Shown: positions 9,820 to 19,340, counted from the first letter of the stretch. The stretch is 64,000 nucleotides of DNA from Roseibium denhamense (GCF_009711415.1 NZ_SMLZ01000099.1:1-64000), one strand, 5' to 3'. Made by a program: numbers and translations. The notes: generated by a model not told the origin, from the letters alone.

Positions 9820-12774
9820 ATGGAAACACCCCTGATTACAGGAGCTTTTGCTCTCCTGCTGCTCACGATTGCCTTGCTCCAGCCGTTGGCGCGGCGGCTC
9901 GGCCTTGCGCCGAGCGTTTTGCTTGCAATGGTCGGGACGATGATCGGCATTGGCGCCACATATTTACTGTACACCCCTGCGACCAACGCCTTCAACACGA
10001 TTGCGAATGTCTTCGTTTATCCTCCGCTCAATTCGGAGATGATCCTCTACATTTTCCTGCCGCTGCTTCTGTTTCAAACCAGCCTGACACTGGATGTCCG
10101 CCGGATCTTTGAAGATCTCGGCCCTATTCTCTTGATGGCGGTGGTCGCGGTGTTCGCAGCAACGGCCTTCATCGGCTTCGCGCTCTACCCCTTGTCCGGA
10201 ATGCCGCTGGTGGTATGCCTGCTCCTAGGGGCCATTGTCGCCACGACAGACCCAGTCGCCGTTGTCGCCATCTTCCGGGACATTGGAGCACCTGCACGCC
10301 TTGGACGCATCGTTGAGGGGGAAAGCCTCCTGAACGATGCAGCCGCCATCGTTCTGTTTGTCATTTTGTTGGGTATTGCGACCGGCCAGCAGTCACTAGA
10401 TGCCGGCGAAGCGGCGATGGCTTTCGGACGGTCCTTTATCGGAGGCGTAATTGTCGGCACGGTGCTCGCCCGGATTGCCGTCTCCATATTGCCGCTTATG
10501 CGCGATTTGCCCCTGGCGCAGGTGACACTCAGCCTTGCCCTGCCCTATGGAATCTATGTGGTCAGCGATCAGTTTGCCGACGTGTCTGCGGTTGTTGCTG
10601 TTGTGTGCGCCGGGATCGTCTTCAACTTTTACGGCCCCTCCCGCATTCAGCCGAAAGGCTGGGAGTTTCTGCACACGGTCTGGGACCAGCTCTCCTTCCT
10701 GGCCGCCTCTTTGATTTTCCTATTGTCGGCCATTCTTATTCCAAGGCTTGTTGAGGGGTTTGCCCCCATCGACATCGTGCTTTTGTTCGTCGTTATCGTG
10801 GCTGCCCTGGCCTCCCGTGCCCTTGTGATCTACGGGCTATTGCCGGTCTTAAGCAGGGTCCGCCTCGGGCAGGCGGTCAGCACCAACTTCAAGACGGTCA
10901 TGCTTTGGGGCGGCATGCGCGGTGCCGTGACCCTGACCCTTGCGCTCAGCGTTTCCGAACATGCCCTGCTGTCGGATGATGTGTCCGCGTTCATCACAAA
11001 ACTGGCGACTGGTTTTGTACTCTTCACGCTCCTGGTTTACGGGACCAGCCTGAAGCCGCTGATCAAGCTTCTTGGTCTCGACAAGCTGAACCCTTTGGAT
11101 GAAGCCCTGCGCAGCCAGTATCAGGCACTCGCCTTGTCTGATGTGCGTCAGGAAGTGGGCGATGCGGCGTCCGCCTATCACATTGCGCCCCGCGTCACGT
11201 CAGCAGTTCTGAAGGACTATGAGGAACGGGCGTCCGTTGCCGCATCGGAAACGAACATGCTTGAGAAGCTAACGGACAAGGACCGGGTCAGGATCGGCCT
11301 GATCGCCTTGGCGGACCGGGAACAACAGCTGGTTCTGGAGCACTTCCACGACAAGACAATATCTGGACCGGCGGTCTCCAAATTCCTCACGATCACTGGA
11401 CGCATGGGCGACCTGACCCGCAGCGACGGCCGCTCTGGATACAACAAGGCAACACGCCGGCCGCTGCGGTTCGGCCAGGCCTTCCGCGTGGCTCAGGCTC
11501 TGCAGCGCCGGTTGCGCATTTCCCGTCCGCTTGCGATCCGGCTTGCCGACCGGTTCGAGTTTCTCCTCGTTTACCGGATCCTCGCCGACGAGCTTATCGA
11601 CTTCAATTCCCACCGCATCCGGCCGCTCCTGGGGGACAGGATCGGAGACATCCTGCACGAAACGCTTGCAAGCCGCCAGGCCGACACCATGCAGGCCATC
11701 GACGCGCTGCGGCTGCAATATCCCGATTATGCCGACGCTCTGGAAAACCAGTTCTTGCGCAAGGCGGGCGTGCGGCTGGAAGAAAATGCTTATGACGTGG
11801 CGAAGAGCCAGATGCTGATCGGAACAGAGCTGCATCAGGACCTATTGCGCGAGGTCGAGACAACCCGGCGGGTCTGCCACCAGAGGCCGAAGCTGGATCT
11901 TGGCATGAAGACCAAGGAACTGGTGACGGCGCATCCGCTCTTTGCCGGTCTTCCAAAGAAACAGCAAAAAGCGATCATGAAGGTCATGCGCCCGCAATTC
12001 GCAGTGCCAGGTGAAAAGCTGATCCGGAAGGGGGATCGCGGCGACGCGGCCTATTTCATCGCCTCGGGTGCTGTTGAGGTCCGCACGGCAACACACAATG
12101 TCCTTCTGGGCCGGGGTGATGTCTTTGGCGAGATCGCCCTGATGACCGGCGGACGGCGAAGTGCGGATGTGTTTGCGCTGGGTTACTGCCAGCTCGTACG
12201 GTTGAGGGCGCAGGACTTCAAGAAACTGCTCGCCGATTCAACGGATCTTCAGGACCATGTGGCGATGCTCGCTCAAAAGCGTCAGCTCATGAACTCCGAT
12301 GACGAGATGGCCGAAATCGAAGATCCGGTTGTGCCATTGTTCGCAAATGACCCGGTCGACTCCGTCGAAAGCACACATGACACCTCTGAGGCCGGCAAAA
12401 ACGAGAGTGCCGATGCTCCGAATAGGAAAGATAGTGCGGAAGCCGCAGCAGAACCGGATGAACCTGTAACGCCAGAAGAGGTACCTGACAGGAAAGAAGC
12501 GGTTCCTGCCGCATCACAAGATCAAGTGGCGGATGCGGAGAAAAGCACCCTGACCGCTCCGGTAGAAGAAGCTTCACATCAACCGTCTACGGAAGAAGCT
12601 GTCCCCTCCGTACAACCCGAAGACCACCCGGACAAAGCAGCGGAAACCGTCACCGGCACACCAGCAGCCGAACCGGATGACACACAAGCTTATAAACCGG
12701 CAGCACGTGAGGAAACGTCCAAGCCAAAACCGGGGGACGGAAAGACCCAAAAGAAAGAAACCGCTTCGGCCTGA
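9820..12774 (+). CDS. CPA1-type cation/proton antiporter with cyclic-nucleotide-binding domain and acidic tail
   Basis: A 984-residue protein starting at ATG 9820 (METPLITGAF); a GTG three codons earlier is less likely. Residues ~1-410 are a Na+/H+ exchanger domain with about twelve helices and the ion-site motif ATTDPVAVVAIFRDIG near 143 and GESLLNDAAAIV. A long cytosolic region follows, then a cNMP-binding fold at ~698-820 with GDVFGEIALMTGGRRSADV, the phosphate-binding cassette. From ~827 to the end the protein is a low-complexity tail rich in Glu, Pro, Ala and Asp, probably disordered. It should exchange Na+ or K+ for H+ at the inner membrane under control of a cyclic nucleotide. Its stop codon lies inside the terminator hairpin at 12757-12783. 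Confidence 0.9.
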   Translation: METPLITGAFALLLLTIALLQPLARRLGLAPSVLLAMVGTMIGIGATYLLYTPATNAFNTIANVFVYPPLNSEMILYIFLPLLLFQTSLTLDVRRIFEDLGPILLMAVVAVFAATAFIGFALYPLSGMPLVVCLLLGAIVATTDPVAVVAIFRDIGAPARLGRIVEGESLLNDAAAIVLFVILLGIATGQQSLDAGEAAMAFGRSFIGGVIVGTVLARIAVSILPLMRDLPLAQVTLSLALPYGIYVVSDQFADVSAVVAVVCAGIVFNFYGPSRIQPKGWEFLHTVWDQLSFLAASLIFLLSAILIPRLVEGFAPIDIVLLFVVIVAALASRALVIYGLLPVLSRVRLGQAVSTNFKTVMLWGGMRGAVTLTLALSVSEHALLSDDVSAFITKLATGFVLFTLLVYGTSLKPLIKLLGLDKLNPLDEALRSQYQALALSDVRQEVGDAASAYHIAPRVTSAVLKDYEERASVAASETNMLEKLTDKDRVRIGLIALADREQQLVLEHFHDKTISGPAVSKFLTITGRMGDLTRSDGRSGYNKATRRPLRFGQAFRVAQALQRRLRISRPLAIRLADRFEFLLVYRILADELIDFNSHRIRPLLGDRIGDILHETLASRQADTMQAIDALRLQYPDYADALENQFLRKAGVRLEENAYDVAKSQMLIGTELHQDLLREVETTRRVCHQRPKLDLGMKTKELVTAHPLFAGLPKKQQKAIMKVMRPQFAVPGEKLIRKGDRGDAAYFIASGAVEVRTATHNVLLGRGDVFGEIALMTGGRRSADVFALGYCQLVRLRAQDFKKLLADSTDLQDHVAMLAQKRQLMNSDDEMAEIEDPVVPLFANDPVDSVESTHDTSEAGKNESADAPNRKDSAEAAAEPDEPVTPEEVPDRKEAVPAASQDQVADAEKSTLTAPVEEASHQPSTEEAVPSVQPEDHPDKAAETVTGTPAAEPDDTQAYKPAAREETSKPKPGDGKTQKKETASA

Positions 12775-12783
12775 AGCGGTTTC
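12757..12783. terminator. Bidirectional Rho-independent terminator
   Basis: A perfect 11-bp stem, GAAACCGCTTC (12757-12767) and GAAGCGGTTTC (12773-12783), closes a GGCCT loop. It lies between the convergent antiporter and MscS genes and overlaps the antiporter's last codons. The T tracts are interrupted (GGTTTCAGTC on +, AAAGAAAG giving CTTTCTTT on -), so termination may be stronger for the minus strand. Confidence 0.8.
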
Positions 12784-12791
12784 AGTCAGTG

Positions 12792-13598
12792 TCAGCCAGC
12801 TTTTTGAATCTCGACCGAATGCGGGTATGGGATTGAAATCCCGCCTGCATCGAAGGATTGCTTGACTGTCTTCAGCATGTGGAATTTCAGTTCCCAGTAG
12901 TCTTCTGCCCTACACCACACACGCACCCCGAGATCTACCGAGCTGTCGCCAAGATTGGTTACGCGCACCCACGGCTCCGGATCTTTTTCGATACGCTCAT
13001 CCGCCGCAGCCACGTCCAGGATGATCTGGATGGCCTTGTCCGCATCATCCCCATAGTCGATACCGAATGTCAGATCGAGACGGCGTTTTTCATGCGCGGA
13101 GTAGTTTGTGATAACTGCTCCCCAGGCCTGACCGTTGGGCATGATGATTTGCACATTGTCTGGTGTGACCAGTTCGGTCACGAAGATGTTCAAATCCTTG
13201 ACGGTGCCCGAAGTTCCACCAATCTCGACAAATTGACCGATCTTGTAGGGGCGGAAGATAACCAGCATCACTCCTGCGGCGATATCGCTGAGCGTTCCCT
13301 GCAAGGCCAGACCAATGGCCAGGGTCCCCGCACCCAGGACGGCAACAAGGCTGGTCGCCTGAATGCCGAAGAGCTGCAGCACCGCGATCAGCGTCACCAA
13401 CAGGATCAGCCAGCGGACCATCGAGGAAGCAAATCCGCCGATGGTGTCGTCAATCCGGGGATGGCTAACGATGCGCCTCTTGACCATGCTGGACACGAAA
13501 CCGGCGACCAGCCAGCCAATGACGAGAACGATCACTGCCTTGATCGCATTGATAAGCAGTGGCGTGTACATGCTGACCTGTTCAGCTGCAGCTTCCAT
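12792..13598 (-). CDS. Small-conductance mechanosensitive channel (MscS family)
   Basis: A 268-residue protein close to E. coli MscS in length. Two or three N-terminal helices (~15-100) end in the pore-lining helix with the glycine/alanine pattern VAVLGAGTLAIGLALQGTLSDIAAG, then FRPYKIGQFVEIGG starts the beta domain, and the last third is the alpha/beta vestibule. It opens under membrane tension on hypo-osmotic shock and releases solutes. The gene is alone, convergent with the CPA1 antiporter; both concern ion and osmotic balance, which may or may not be coincidence. Confidence 0.93.
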   Translation of the reverse strand: MEAAAEQVSMYTPLLINAIKAVIVLVIGWLVAGFVSSMVKRRIVSHPRIDDTIGGFASSMVRWLILLVTLIAVLQLFGIQATSLVAVLGAGTLAIGLALQGTLSDIAAGVMLVIFRPYKIGQFVEIGGTSGTVKDLNIFVTELVTPDNVQIIMPNGQAWGAVITNYSAHEKRRLDLTFGIDYGDDADKAIQIILDVAAADERIEKDPEPWVRVTNLGDSSVDLGVRVWCRAEDYWELKFHMLKTVKQSFDAGGISIPYPHSVEIQKAG

Positions 13599-13683
13599 GT
13601 TTCCCTCCGTTCAAAACGGCCCCGCGCCGTTAACCCCGTCCCGGTGTCTTAACAGGGGCAGACGCAGGGCGCAAAAGGGATGT

Positions 13684-15213
13684 CTACCGCTCAACGAGAC
13701 TTTGGGGATTGTCGGCGGCCCACTCTTCCAGAAACGCCACCATCTCTTCGTTTCCGCAGCCCGTAATGAAGTCCGGATAGATGACGCTGCCAGCCTTAAG
13801 CAACAGCCGCGCACAGGAAATGTGATCCCGTTCCTCCCGGTCCAGCCGGTGTTCTGATCCATGCAGCACCGTGTCGAGCGCATCCCCTCCAAAGGCATTC
13901 TTCCAGGTGAGGTCCGGTCCCAGGGTCAGGAGATAGGCAACCGTTTCCGGAAGACCGGCCCACCCTGCCGCATGCAAGGGGGGAAGGCCCATTTCATCGG
14001 CCTGGTTCGGATCCAGCCCGGCAGCCACGAGTGCTTTGAGATGGTCCAAACGGCCTTCTTGAAAAACGATCCGGGTCAATAACCGGCGGTCTTCTTCATG
14101 GAGCCGCCCCACGTCCAACCCACTCGCGCCGGGTTGACCGGAGGCGCAGCTCGCAAGCAGCTGCTCCACTTGGCTCAACGGCGTTGCAGCGCCATGCTTT
14201 TCAAGAACCTCTGCAATGTCCCGGTTCCCGAAGATCCGGGCAGTGGCGTAAGGGGTGTGTCCATTCCACACACACAACGGATCCGCACCGTGCTTCAGCA
14301 AAAGCTCAGCCTGTTCCGCCGAACACCACCGGCGGGCGGCCTGATGCAATGCGGGTATGGTGTCGATTGGCTGGCCGCTTGGATGATCGCGGACGGCCTC
14401 ATTCGGATCTGCGCCCGCTTCAAGCAGAAGCCGCACCATCTCGGTGTTCCGGAAATCCAGGGCGCGCGGCAAGGCATTGGTGCCCGAAGGGCGTGCCCCA
14501 TGCGCCAAAAGCAATTCCAGCGCGCGCGTGTTTCCAAGCTCGGTGCTGTGATAGAGGCTTTCATTGTCGTTCGGATCGGCCCCTTGTTCCAGCAGCCACT
14601 TGCCGAGTTCATGGTTGCTGGCGTGGCACAAGGCCCCATAGAGCGCCGACAGTTTGTGGCCTCCGCCTGGTTCCGCAGGATATCCCTCATTGACGCCGGC
14701 GCCGTTGCGGACGAGCCTTTCGGCGATTTCGATCATGTCAGCTGCCTTGTGCGGACTGCGATGGATCTCTTTTGAGAACGCTAGATGGAGCAAAGGCGTG
14801 CGAATACCGATGGTGTTTGTTGCGGCCGCCGGGGTCTGGTCCAGTGCGCGCCTGACCGACGCAGCATCATATAGGGCGATCTGTAGCCCGAGATTGTCGT
14901 CCTTCAGGTCGGGTTCAGCGTCCAGAAGCTTCTCTGTTACCCAGTGCTGCCCGTGATACAGCGCCATCTTGAGCCGTTCGGCGCGCTCTTCCCGGCTCAT
15001 GGCCGAGCGCTCCAGCGCAAACTTGAGCTTGGGCCAACTGTCATGGCCGATTTCGCGGGCAACGACATGCAGAAAGTCGGCATGTTTCAAAGGCCGGTCT
15101 TCGGCGATCACAGAGCGGACGCGCGCAACGGCATCGGGCTCCCCGGCAGAGAATGCCTTCTTGAGCCGTTTGGCAGATTTTTTGTAACTGGAAAGGGTTT
15201 GACCATCGGACAT
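13684..15213 (-). CDS. Ankyrin-repeat protein with N-terminal helical module
   Basis: A 509-residue cytoplasmic protein with no signal peptide or membrane segment. From ~95 to the end it holds at least seven ankyrin-like repeats, for example the blocks around ELGKWLLEQGADPNDNE, ALELLLAHGARPSG, MVRLLLEAGADPNE and LKALVAAGLDPNQ. The first ~70 residues are a helical module (KKSAKRLKKAF ... HADFLHVVAREIGHDSWPKLK) that resembles the start of the small protein at 45625. Ankyrin repeats mediate protein contacts; the partner is unknown. No operon partner: the MscS gene starts 85 bp away on the same strand but downstream. Confidence 0.85.
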   Translation of the reverse strand: MSDGQTLSSYKKSAKRLKKAFSAGEPDAVARVRSVIAEDRPLKHADFLHVVAREIGHDSWPKLKFALERSAMSREERAERLKMALYHGQHWVTEKLLDAEPDLKDDNLGLQIALYDAASVRRALDQTPAAATNTIGIRTPLLHLAFSKEIHRSPHKAADMIEIAERLVRNGAGVNEGYPAEPGGGHKLSALYGALCHASNHELGKWLLEQGADPNDNESLYHSTELGNTRALELLLAHGARPSGTNALPRALDFRNTEMVRLLLEAGADPNEAVRDHPSGQPIDTIPALHQAARRWCSAEQAELLLKHGADPLCVWNGHTPYATARIFGNRDIAEVLEKHGAATPLSQVEQLLASCASGQPGASGLDVGRLHEEDRRLLTRIVFQEGRLDHLKALVAAGLDPNQADEMGLPPLHAAGWAGLPETVAYLLTLGPDLTWKNAFGGDALDTVLHGSEHRLDREERDHISCARLLLKAGSVIYPDFITGCGNEEMVAFLEEWAADNPQSLVER

Positions 15214-15355
15214 GGCTTTTCTCCTGGTTCAAAAGCCCGGGTGATCCGCTGGTATCGGGCGCAGGTGAAAAACCGCATATAGGAAGGTGTCAGGGTGCTT
15301 TCGCTGTCCGCGGATCCGGTTGCCGCCCTCATCGGCACCGGCAGTGGTAGCGGAC

Positions 15356-15380
15356 GGGCGGCCTGTTGGCAAGGCCGCCC
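15356..15380. other. Stable hairpin 3' of the SDR gene
   Basis: A perfect 9-bp GC-rich stem, GGGCGGCCT (15356-15364) and AGGCCGCCC (15372-15380), with a 7-base loop, lies just past the stop of the minus-strand SDR gene at 15389. There is no T tract on either side, so it may protect an mRNA end rather than terminate on its own. Confidence 0.5.
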
Positions 15381-15388
15381 ACCTTGTG

Positions 15389-16252
15389 TCAGCTCTTTAC
15401 CGGCCCAAGATCGCACGGGGCCTTGCTGTCGTCAGGGACGAAGAAATCCGGGGCCAGCGCTAGGCTCGGGTCCACCCGGTATTGATCGAAATCGGTCACG
15501 CCGCGGCTTGCCAGGAACGTGTCGTCGATGACGAACTGACCGGTGAACTCCTTGGCCGGCGTGGTGAAGATCTCATAGGCCGCATCCGCAAGAATGTCCG
15601 GCGTCCGGCTCTGCTGCATCATCTTGTCGCCACCGATAATGTTCTTGATCGCAGCTGTCGCGATTGTCGTGCGTGGCCACAATGCATTGACGGCAATTCC
15701 CTTCGACTTGAGTTCGCCGGCAAGGCCGAGAACGACAAGGCTCATTCCATATTTGGCGATGGAATAGGGCGTGAAGGGCGCAAACCACTTTTCCTGCATG
15801 TCGAGCGGGGGCGACAGGGTCAGGATATGCGGGTTATCGGATTTTTTCAGATGCTCAATGGCATGCTTCGAGCAGGCCAGAGTTCCGCGTGTGTTGATCT
15901 GATGCATGAGGTCAAACCGCTTCATGTCGGTCTGCTGCAACGGTGTGAGCTGGATCGCGCTTGCGTTATTGACCAGAATATCAAGGCCGCCGAACTCGGC
16001 CGCGGTCTTGTCGATTGCTGCCTTGACGGCTTCATCGTCGCGCACATCCAGCACGATCGGCAATGCCTTGCCGCCGGCCGCCTCGATCTCTTCGGCGGCT
16101 GAGAAAATCGTGCCTTCCAGTTTCGGGTGCGGTTCAGCGGTCTTGGCTGCGACCGCGACATTCGCCCCATCGCGGGCTGCGCGCAGAGCAATCGCCTTTC
16201 CAATGCCGCGTGAAGCGCCGGTGATGAATAGTGTTTTTCCCTTCAGGGACAT
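15389..16252 (-). CDS. Short-chain dehydrogenase/reductase (HSDL2-like)
   Basis: A 287-residue SDR. The ATG at 16252 has GGAGGAG a few bases upstream and gives the family start MSLKGKTLFITGASRGIGKA, so it is preferred over the ATG five codons earlier. The nucleotide site TGASRGIG is at ~11-18, NNAS near 95, and the catalytic YSIAKYG gives Tyr-x3-Lys. The block with LTLSPPLDMQEKWFAPF resembles the SDR domain of HSDL2-type proteins linked to fatty-acid metabolism. It is the last gene of a three-gene minus-strand set with a crotonase and an acyl-CoA dehydrogenase, so a hydroxyacyl or related fatty-acyl substrate is a fair guess. Confidence 0.87.
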   Translation of the reverse strand: MSLKGKTLFITGASRGIGKAIALRAARDGANVAVAAKTAEPHPKLEGTIFSAAEEIEAAGGKALPIVLDVRDDEAVKAAIDKTAAEFGGLDILVNNASAIQLTPLQQTDMKRFDLMHQINTRGTLACSKHAIEHLKKSDNPHILTLSPPLDMQEKWFAPFTPYSIAKYGMSLVVLGLAGELKSKGIAVNALWPRTTIATAAIKNIIGGDKMMQQSRTPDILADAAYEIFTTPAKEFTGQFVIDDTFLASRGVTDFDQYRVDPSLALAPDFFVPDDSKAPCDLGPVKS

Positions 16253-16322
16253 GTGGAACTCCTCCATTGAATGCGCTTGTGCATCGCGTTGGCGGCCGCA
16301 GCCACCCGCCGGTCTGCCGGGC

Positions 16323-17066
16323 TCACGCCCTTTTTTTCATCATGAATGCTTGAAACGCCTGAACGGTTTCCGGCGCGGTCAGCCGCTCGGCAAAGATCTT
16401 GGCTTCTTCCTCAACGCGCTCCGCAAGCACGCTTGTTTCGCCGCGCAGCAGCTTTCTGGAAAGGGCAAGCGCCTGCGGCGGTTTGGAGGCAATCTCCCGG
16501 GCGCATGCCAATGCCGCCGCGTCGACATCGCCGTCGACAACCTCATTCACAAGTCCTGCCTGCTGCGCTTTTTCCGCGGAAAAGGCATTTCCAAGCACGA
16601 GCAATTCGAACGCACGGGCATACCCCATGATCTGAGGACCGAGCAGGCTGGACCCGGCTTCGGGAACAAGACCAAGGTCCACGAATGGAGATTTGATAAC
16701 GGTGCGCGGGCTTGCGAAAACCATGTCGCAATGCATCAGCAGCGTCGCGCCGACACCAACGGCAACGCCGTCCAGCGATGCGACCAAAGGCTTTTCATTG
16801 CCGACCAGCGCGCGCAAGAACCTCACCACAGGTGTCTTGCCCATTTCAACCTTGCCCGCATAGGCCAGAAAATCGCCGATGTCATTGCCAGCGGTAAAGG
16901 CCTCCGGCTGGCCGCAAATCACCTGGCACCGGACATTGTCATCCGTGTTGCCAGTTTCCAGTGCCTCGGCGAGAGCGGTATACATTTCGCCCGTGAGCGC
17001 ATTCTTTTTCTCCGGCCGGTCCAGACGCAAAGTCCGGACGCCGTCCTGAAGGGACTGCGTAATCAT
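16323..17066 (-). CDS. Enoyl-CoA hydratase/isomerase (crotonase) family protein
   Basis: A 247-residue crotonase. The oxyanion-hole segment is FTAGNDIGDFL near 58-68, the second one GVAVGVGATLLMHCD near 100-115, and LGLVPEAGSSLL at ~135 marks the catalytic glutamate region of the isomerase-like subgroup. It should hydrate or isomerise an enoyl-CoA. It sits 31 bp downstream of the acyl-CoA dehydrogenase stop and 70 bp ahead of the SDR, all on the minus strand, forming a beta-oxidation-like operon. Confidence 0.9.
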   Translation of the reverse strand: MITQSLQDGVRTLRLDRPEKKNALTGEMYTALAEALETGNTDDNVRCQVICGQPEAFTAGNDIGDFLAYAGKVEMGKTPVVRFLRALVGNEKPLVASLDGVAVGVGATLLMHCDMVFASPRTVIKSPFVDLGLVPEAGSSLLGPQIMGYARAFELLVLGNAFSAEKAQQAGLVNEVVDGDVDAAALACAREIASKPPQALALSRKLLRGETSVLAERVEEEAKIFAERLTAPETVQAFQAFMMKKRA

Positions 17067-17097
17067 GTCAGGATATTCCTTTCGGTCTGAAACCTGT

Positions 17098-18879
17098 TCA
17101 GGAGGCCAGTTCTTCCGGATCGAAGGCGAGAATGCTTTCGGAGGATCCGGTGATGTCTTCTTTCAAGCTCGCCGTGTCGCACAAGATGGTCATCGCAAAA
17201 CTGCGTGCCATGATGGTCCGCTGTGTTCGTCTTGCCCGGTCTTCCATGCCGGACCGGAGCGCCCCTTTGGCCAGCAGAACGCCGCCATATGCAAGACCGG
17301 CAAGCCGCAGGTACGGCGTAGCCCCGGCAAGAGCATCGTCAACACGCCCGTCAGCCTGAGCTTCCAGCATCCAGAGCGTTGCTGCCTCAAGATCATCCAG
17401 GGCACCCGCAAGCCGCTGCGCGGTATCGCCAAACTCGGGACGGTTTGACTGACCAACCTCACGGACGATGTCCCGCAGCTCAGCCAGGAAGCCCTTAATG
17501 TGCTCCCCGCCGGACAATGGCAGTTTGCGCAGGACCAGATCAATCGACTGAATGCCGTTGGTTCCCTCGTAGATTGGAGCAATCCGGGCATCACGCAGAT
17601 GCTGGGCAACGCCCGTTTCCTCTACATAACCCATGCCGCCATGGATCTGCACACCGATGGAGGCCACTTCTACGCCAAAGTCGGTCGACAGCGCCTTTGC
17701 GATCGGGGTCAAAAGCCCGGCCCGCTCAGACCAGTGCTTCTTTTGGCCGGGATCCGTTGCGGTATTGGCCATGTCGATGGCATGGGCACAGGAGTAACAA
17801 ATTGCGCGGGCAACCTGTGTGCGTGTGCGCATCCCAAGCAAAGATCTCTTGATGTCCGGATGGTGCGCGATAGCAATCATGCCCTCACCCTTTTGGCCCG
17901 TCACCCGGCCCTGCTTGCGGTCAAGCGCATAAGCATGGGCATCCTGGCACGCCCTTTCGGCCACGCCGAGACCCTGAAGGCCGACCGCAAGCCGGGCATT
18001 GTTCATCATGGTGAACATGCAGGCCAATCCGCGGTTTTCTTCGCCGATAAGGTACCCAACAGCGCCGCCCTCATCGCCATACACCATGGTGCAGGTCGGG
18101 GAACCGTGGATGCCCATCTTGTGCTCCACGCCGGCACAGCGGACATCGTTGCGCGCGCCCAGGGAGCCGTCCTCATTCACCAGGAATTTTGGAACAAGAA
18201 ACAGGGAAATACCACGCGTTCCGGCCGGAGCATCCGGCAGGCGGGCGAGCACGAGATGCACGATGTTGTCTGTAAGATCATGCTCGCCATAGGTGATGTA
18301 AATCTTCTGGCCGGAAATCCGGTAGGTCCCGTCGTCCTGACGCTCCGCCTTCGCCTTCAGCGCATTCAGATCCGAGCCAGCCTGCGGCTCGGTCAGGTTC
18401 ATGGTGCCCATCCATTCCCCAGACACCAGTTTTTCCAGGAAGATGGCCTTCAGTTCCTCGGTCGCATGCTTTTCAATCGCTTCAACGGCACCGATTGTAA
18501 GTGTCGGCCCGATGGCAAATGCCATGGAGCCTGAGTTCCACATCTCCATTGCGGCGCAGGCGAGCATTTGAGGCAGTCCCTGACCACCGGCTTCGGCGCT
18601 CGCACTTAGTCCGTTCCAGCCACCTTCGATCCAAGCGTGGTAAAGGTCGCGCCAGCCGGGAGGTGTGGTCACAACGCCATCGTTCAAAGGCGTTCCGTGC
18701 TTGTCGGCCACACTGTTCAGCGGCGCGATTTCTTCCGTCGCGAAGCGGCCTGCTTCATTCAAGATGGCGTCCACAAGGTCATCGCCGAGATCCTCATAGC
18801 TTCCGCTATTTTGCAAATCCGGCAGCCCACACACTTGCTTCAACGTGAAAGAAATCTCATCCACAGGGGCGCGATACAT
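17098..18879 (-). CDS. Acyl-CoA dehydrogenase, large (DmdC/FadE-like) type
   Basis: A 593-residue member of the long acyl-CoA dehydrogenase group that carries a C-terminal extra domain. MNLTEPQAGSDLNALK is the FAD/substrate loop, ARLAVGLQGLGVAERA the family signature, and IYEGTNGIQSIDLV holds the catalytic glutamate; residues ~460-590 are the added domain. The N-terminus MYRAPVDEISFTL is typical of the group that includes 3-methylmercaptopropionyl-CoA dehydrogenase (DmdC), the DMSP demethylation enzyme common in marine alphaproteobacteria. Without dmdA/B/D neighbours I cannot choose between DmdC and a general fatty acyl-CoA dehydrogenase. First gene of the acyl-CoA operon, with a candidate operator at 19001-19014. 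Confidence 0.88.
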   Translation of the reverse strand: MYRAPVDEISFTLKQVCGLPDLQNSGSYEDLGDDLVDAILNEAGRFATEEIAPLNSVADKHGTPLNDGVVTTPPGWRDLYHAWIEGGWNGLSASAEAGGQGLPQMLACAAMEMWNSGSMAFAIGPTLTIGAVEAIEKHATEELKAIFLEKLVSGEWMGTMNLTEPQAGSDLNALKAKAERQDDGTYRISGQKIYITYGEHDLTDNIVHLVLARLPDAPAGTRGISLFLVPKFLVNEDGSLGARNDVRCAGVEHKMGIHGSPTCTMVYGDEGGAVGYLIGEENRGLACMFTMMNNARLAVGLQGLGVAERACQDAHAYALDRKQGRVTGQKGEGMIAIAHHPDIKRSLLGMRTRTQVARAICYSCAHAIDMANTATDPGQKKHWSERAGLLTPIAKALSTDFGVEVASIGVQIHGGMGYVEETGVAQHLRDARIAPIYEGTNGIQSIDLVLRKLPLSGGEHIKGFLAELRDIVREVGQSNRPEFGDTAQRLAGALDDLEAATLWMLEAQADGRVDDALAGATPYLRLAGLAYGGVLLAKGALRSGMEDRARRTQRTIMARSFAMTILCDTASLKEDITGSSESILAFDPEELAS

Positions 18880-19340
18880 GTTTTTCCTCCCAGAACGGTC
18901 CAGCCGCGCCGTGGCGGCGGTTTGTCTTTTTGGTTCACCCGCGCGCTCGGTAGTCAGCGCCCGGCAGGCAAACGTTATTTGTCTAGGACAGTAGTCGAGG
19001 TGACGTAAACGTCAACCCGTATCGCAACGGCACCATGTGCTTTTTCATGTGAGAGGGGCACTTTTACGCCTTTTTGCCTAAGAGGCCTCGGCTTGAGCAG
19101 GTCTTTGCCGCGCGCCGTTAAGCCGCCCCGGACGACAGGACACCGGGTCGGAGACGGCTGTTATCCCCAAGACCAACGCAGATGCCTTCAAGCTGAACCA
19201 GCGGTGTTTTGTTAAGCAAATGTTGCAAACTCACCGGCTTTTTCACGAGCGCGTGCAAACTTATCAACACCACAACAAGACGGGATTACTGTAATCACCT
19301 CGCATTCCGCAACGGGAATCACGTAGATTAACAATCAGAA
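18880..19340. other. Non-coding gap upstream of the acyl-CoA operon and the sRNA
   Basis: About 460 bp without a credible gene. It holds the TGACGT-AA-ACGTCA palindrome at 19001-19014 and a second perfect palindrome, GATTAC-T-GTAATC, at 19284-19296, some 45 bp before the candidate small RNA. The rest shows no open frame with coding character. Confidence 0.6.
19001..19014. promoter_or_regulatory. Candidate MerR/LiuR-type operator for the acyl-CoA operon
   Basis: TGACGT and ACGTCA flank a 2-bp AA centre, a perfect palindrome 122 bp upstream of the acyl-CoA dehydrogenase start. On the minus strand it reads TTGACGTTTACGTCA and so could overlap a -35 element. ACGT-N-ACGT palindromes of this kind are reported for MerR-family regulators of acyl-CoA and branched-chain amino acid catabolism (LiuR type); the link here is by memory and position. 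Confidence 0.45.
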
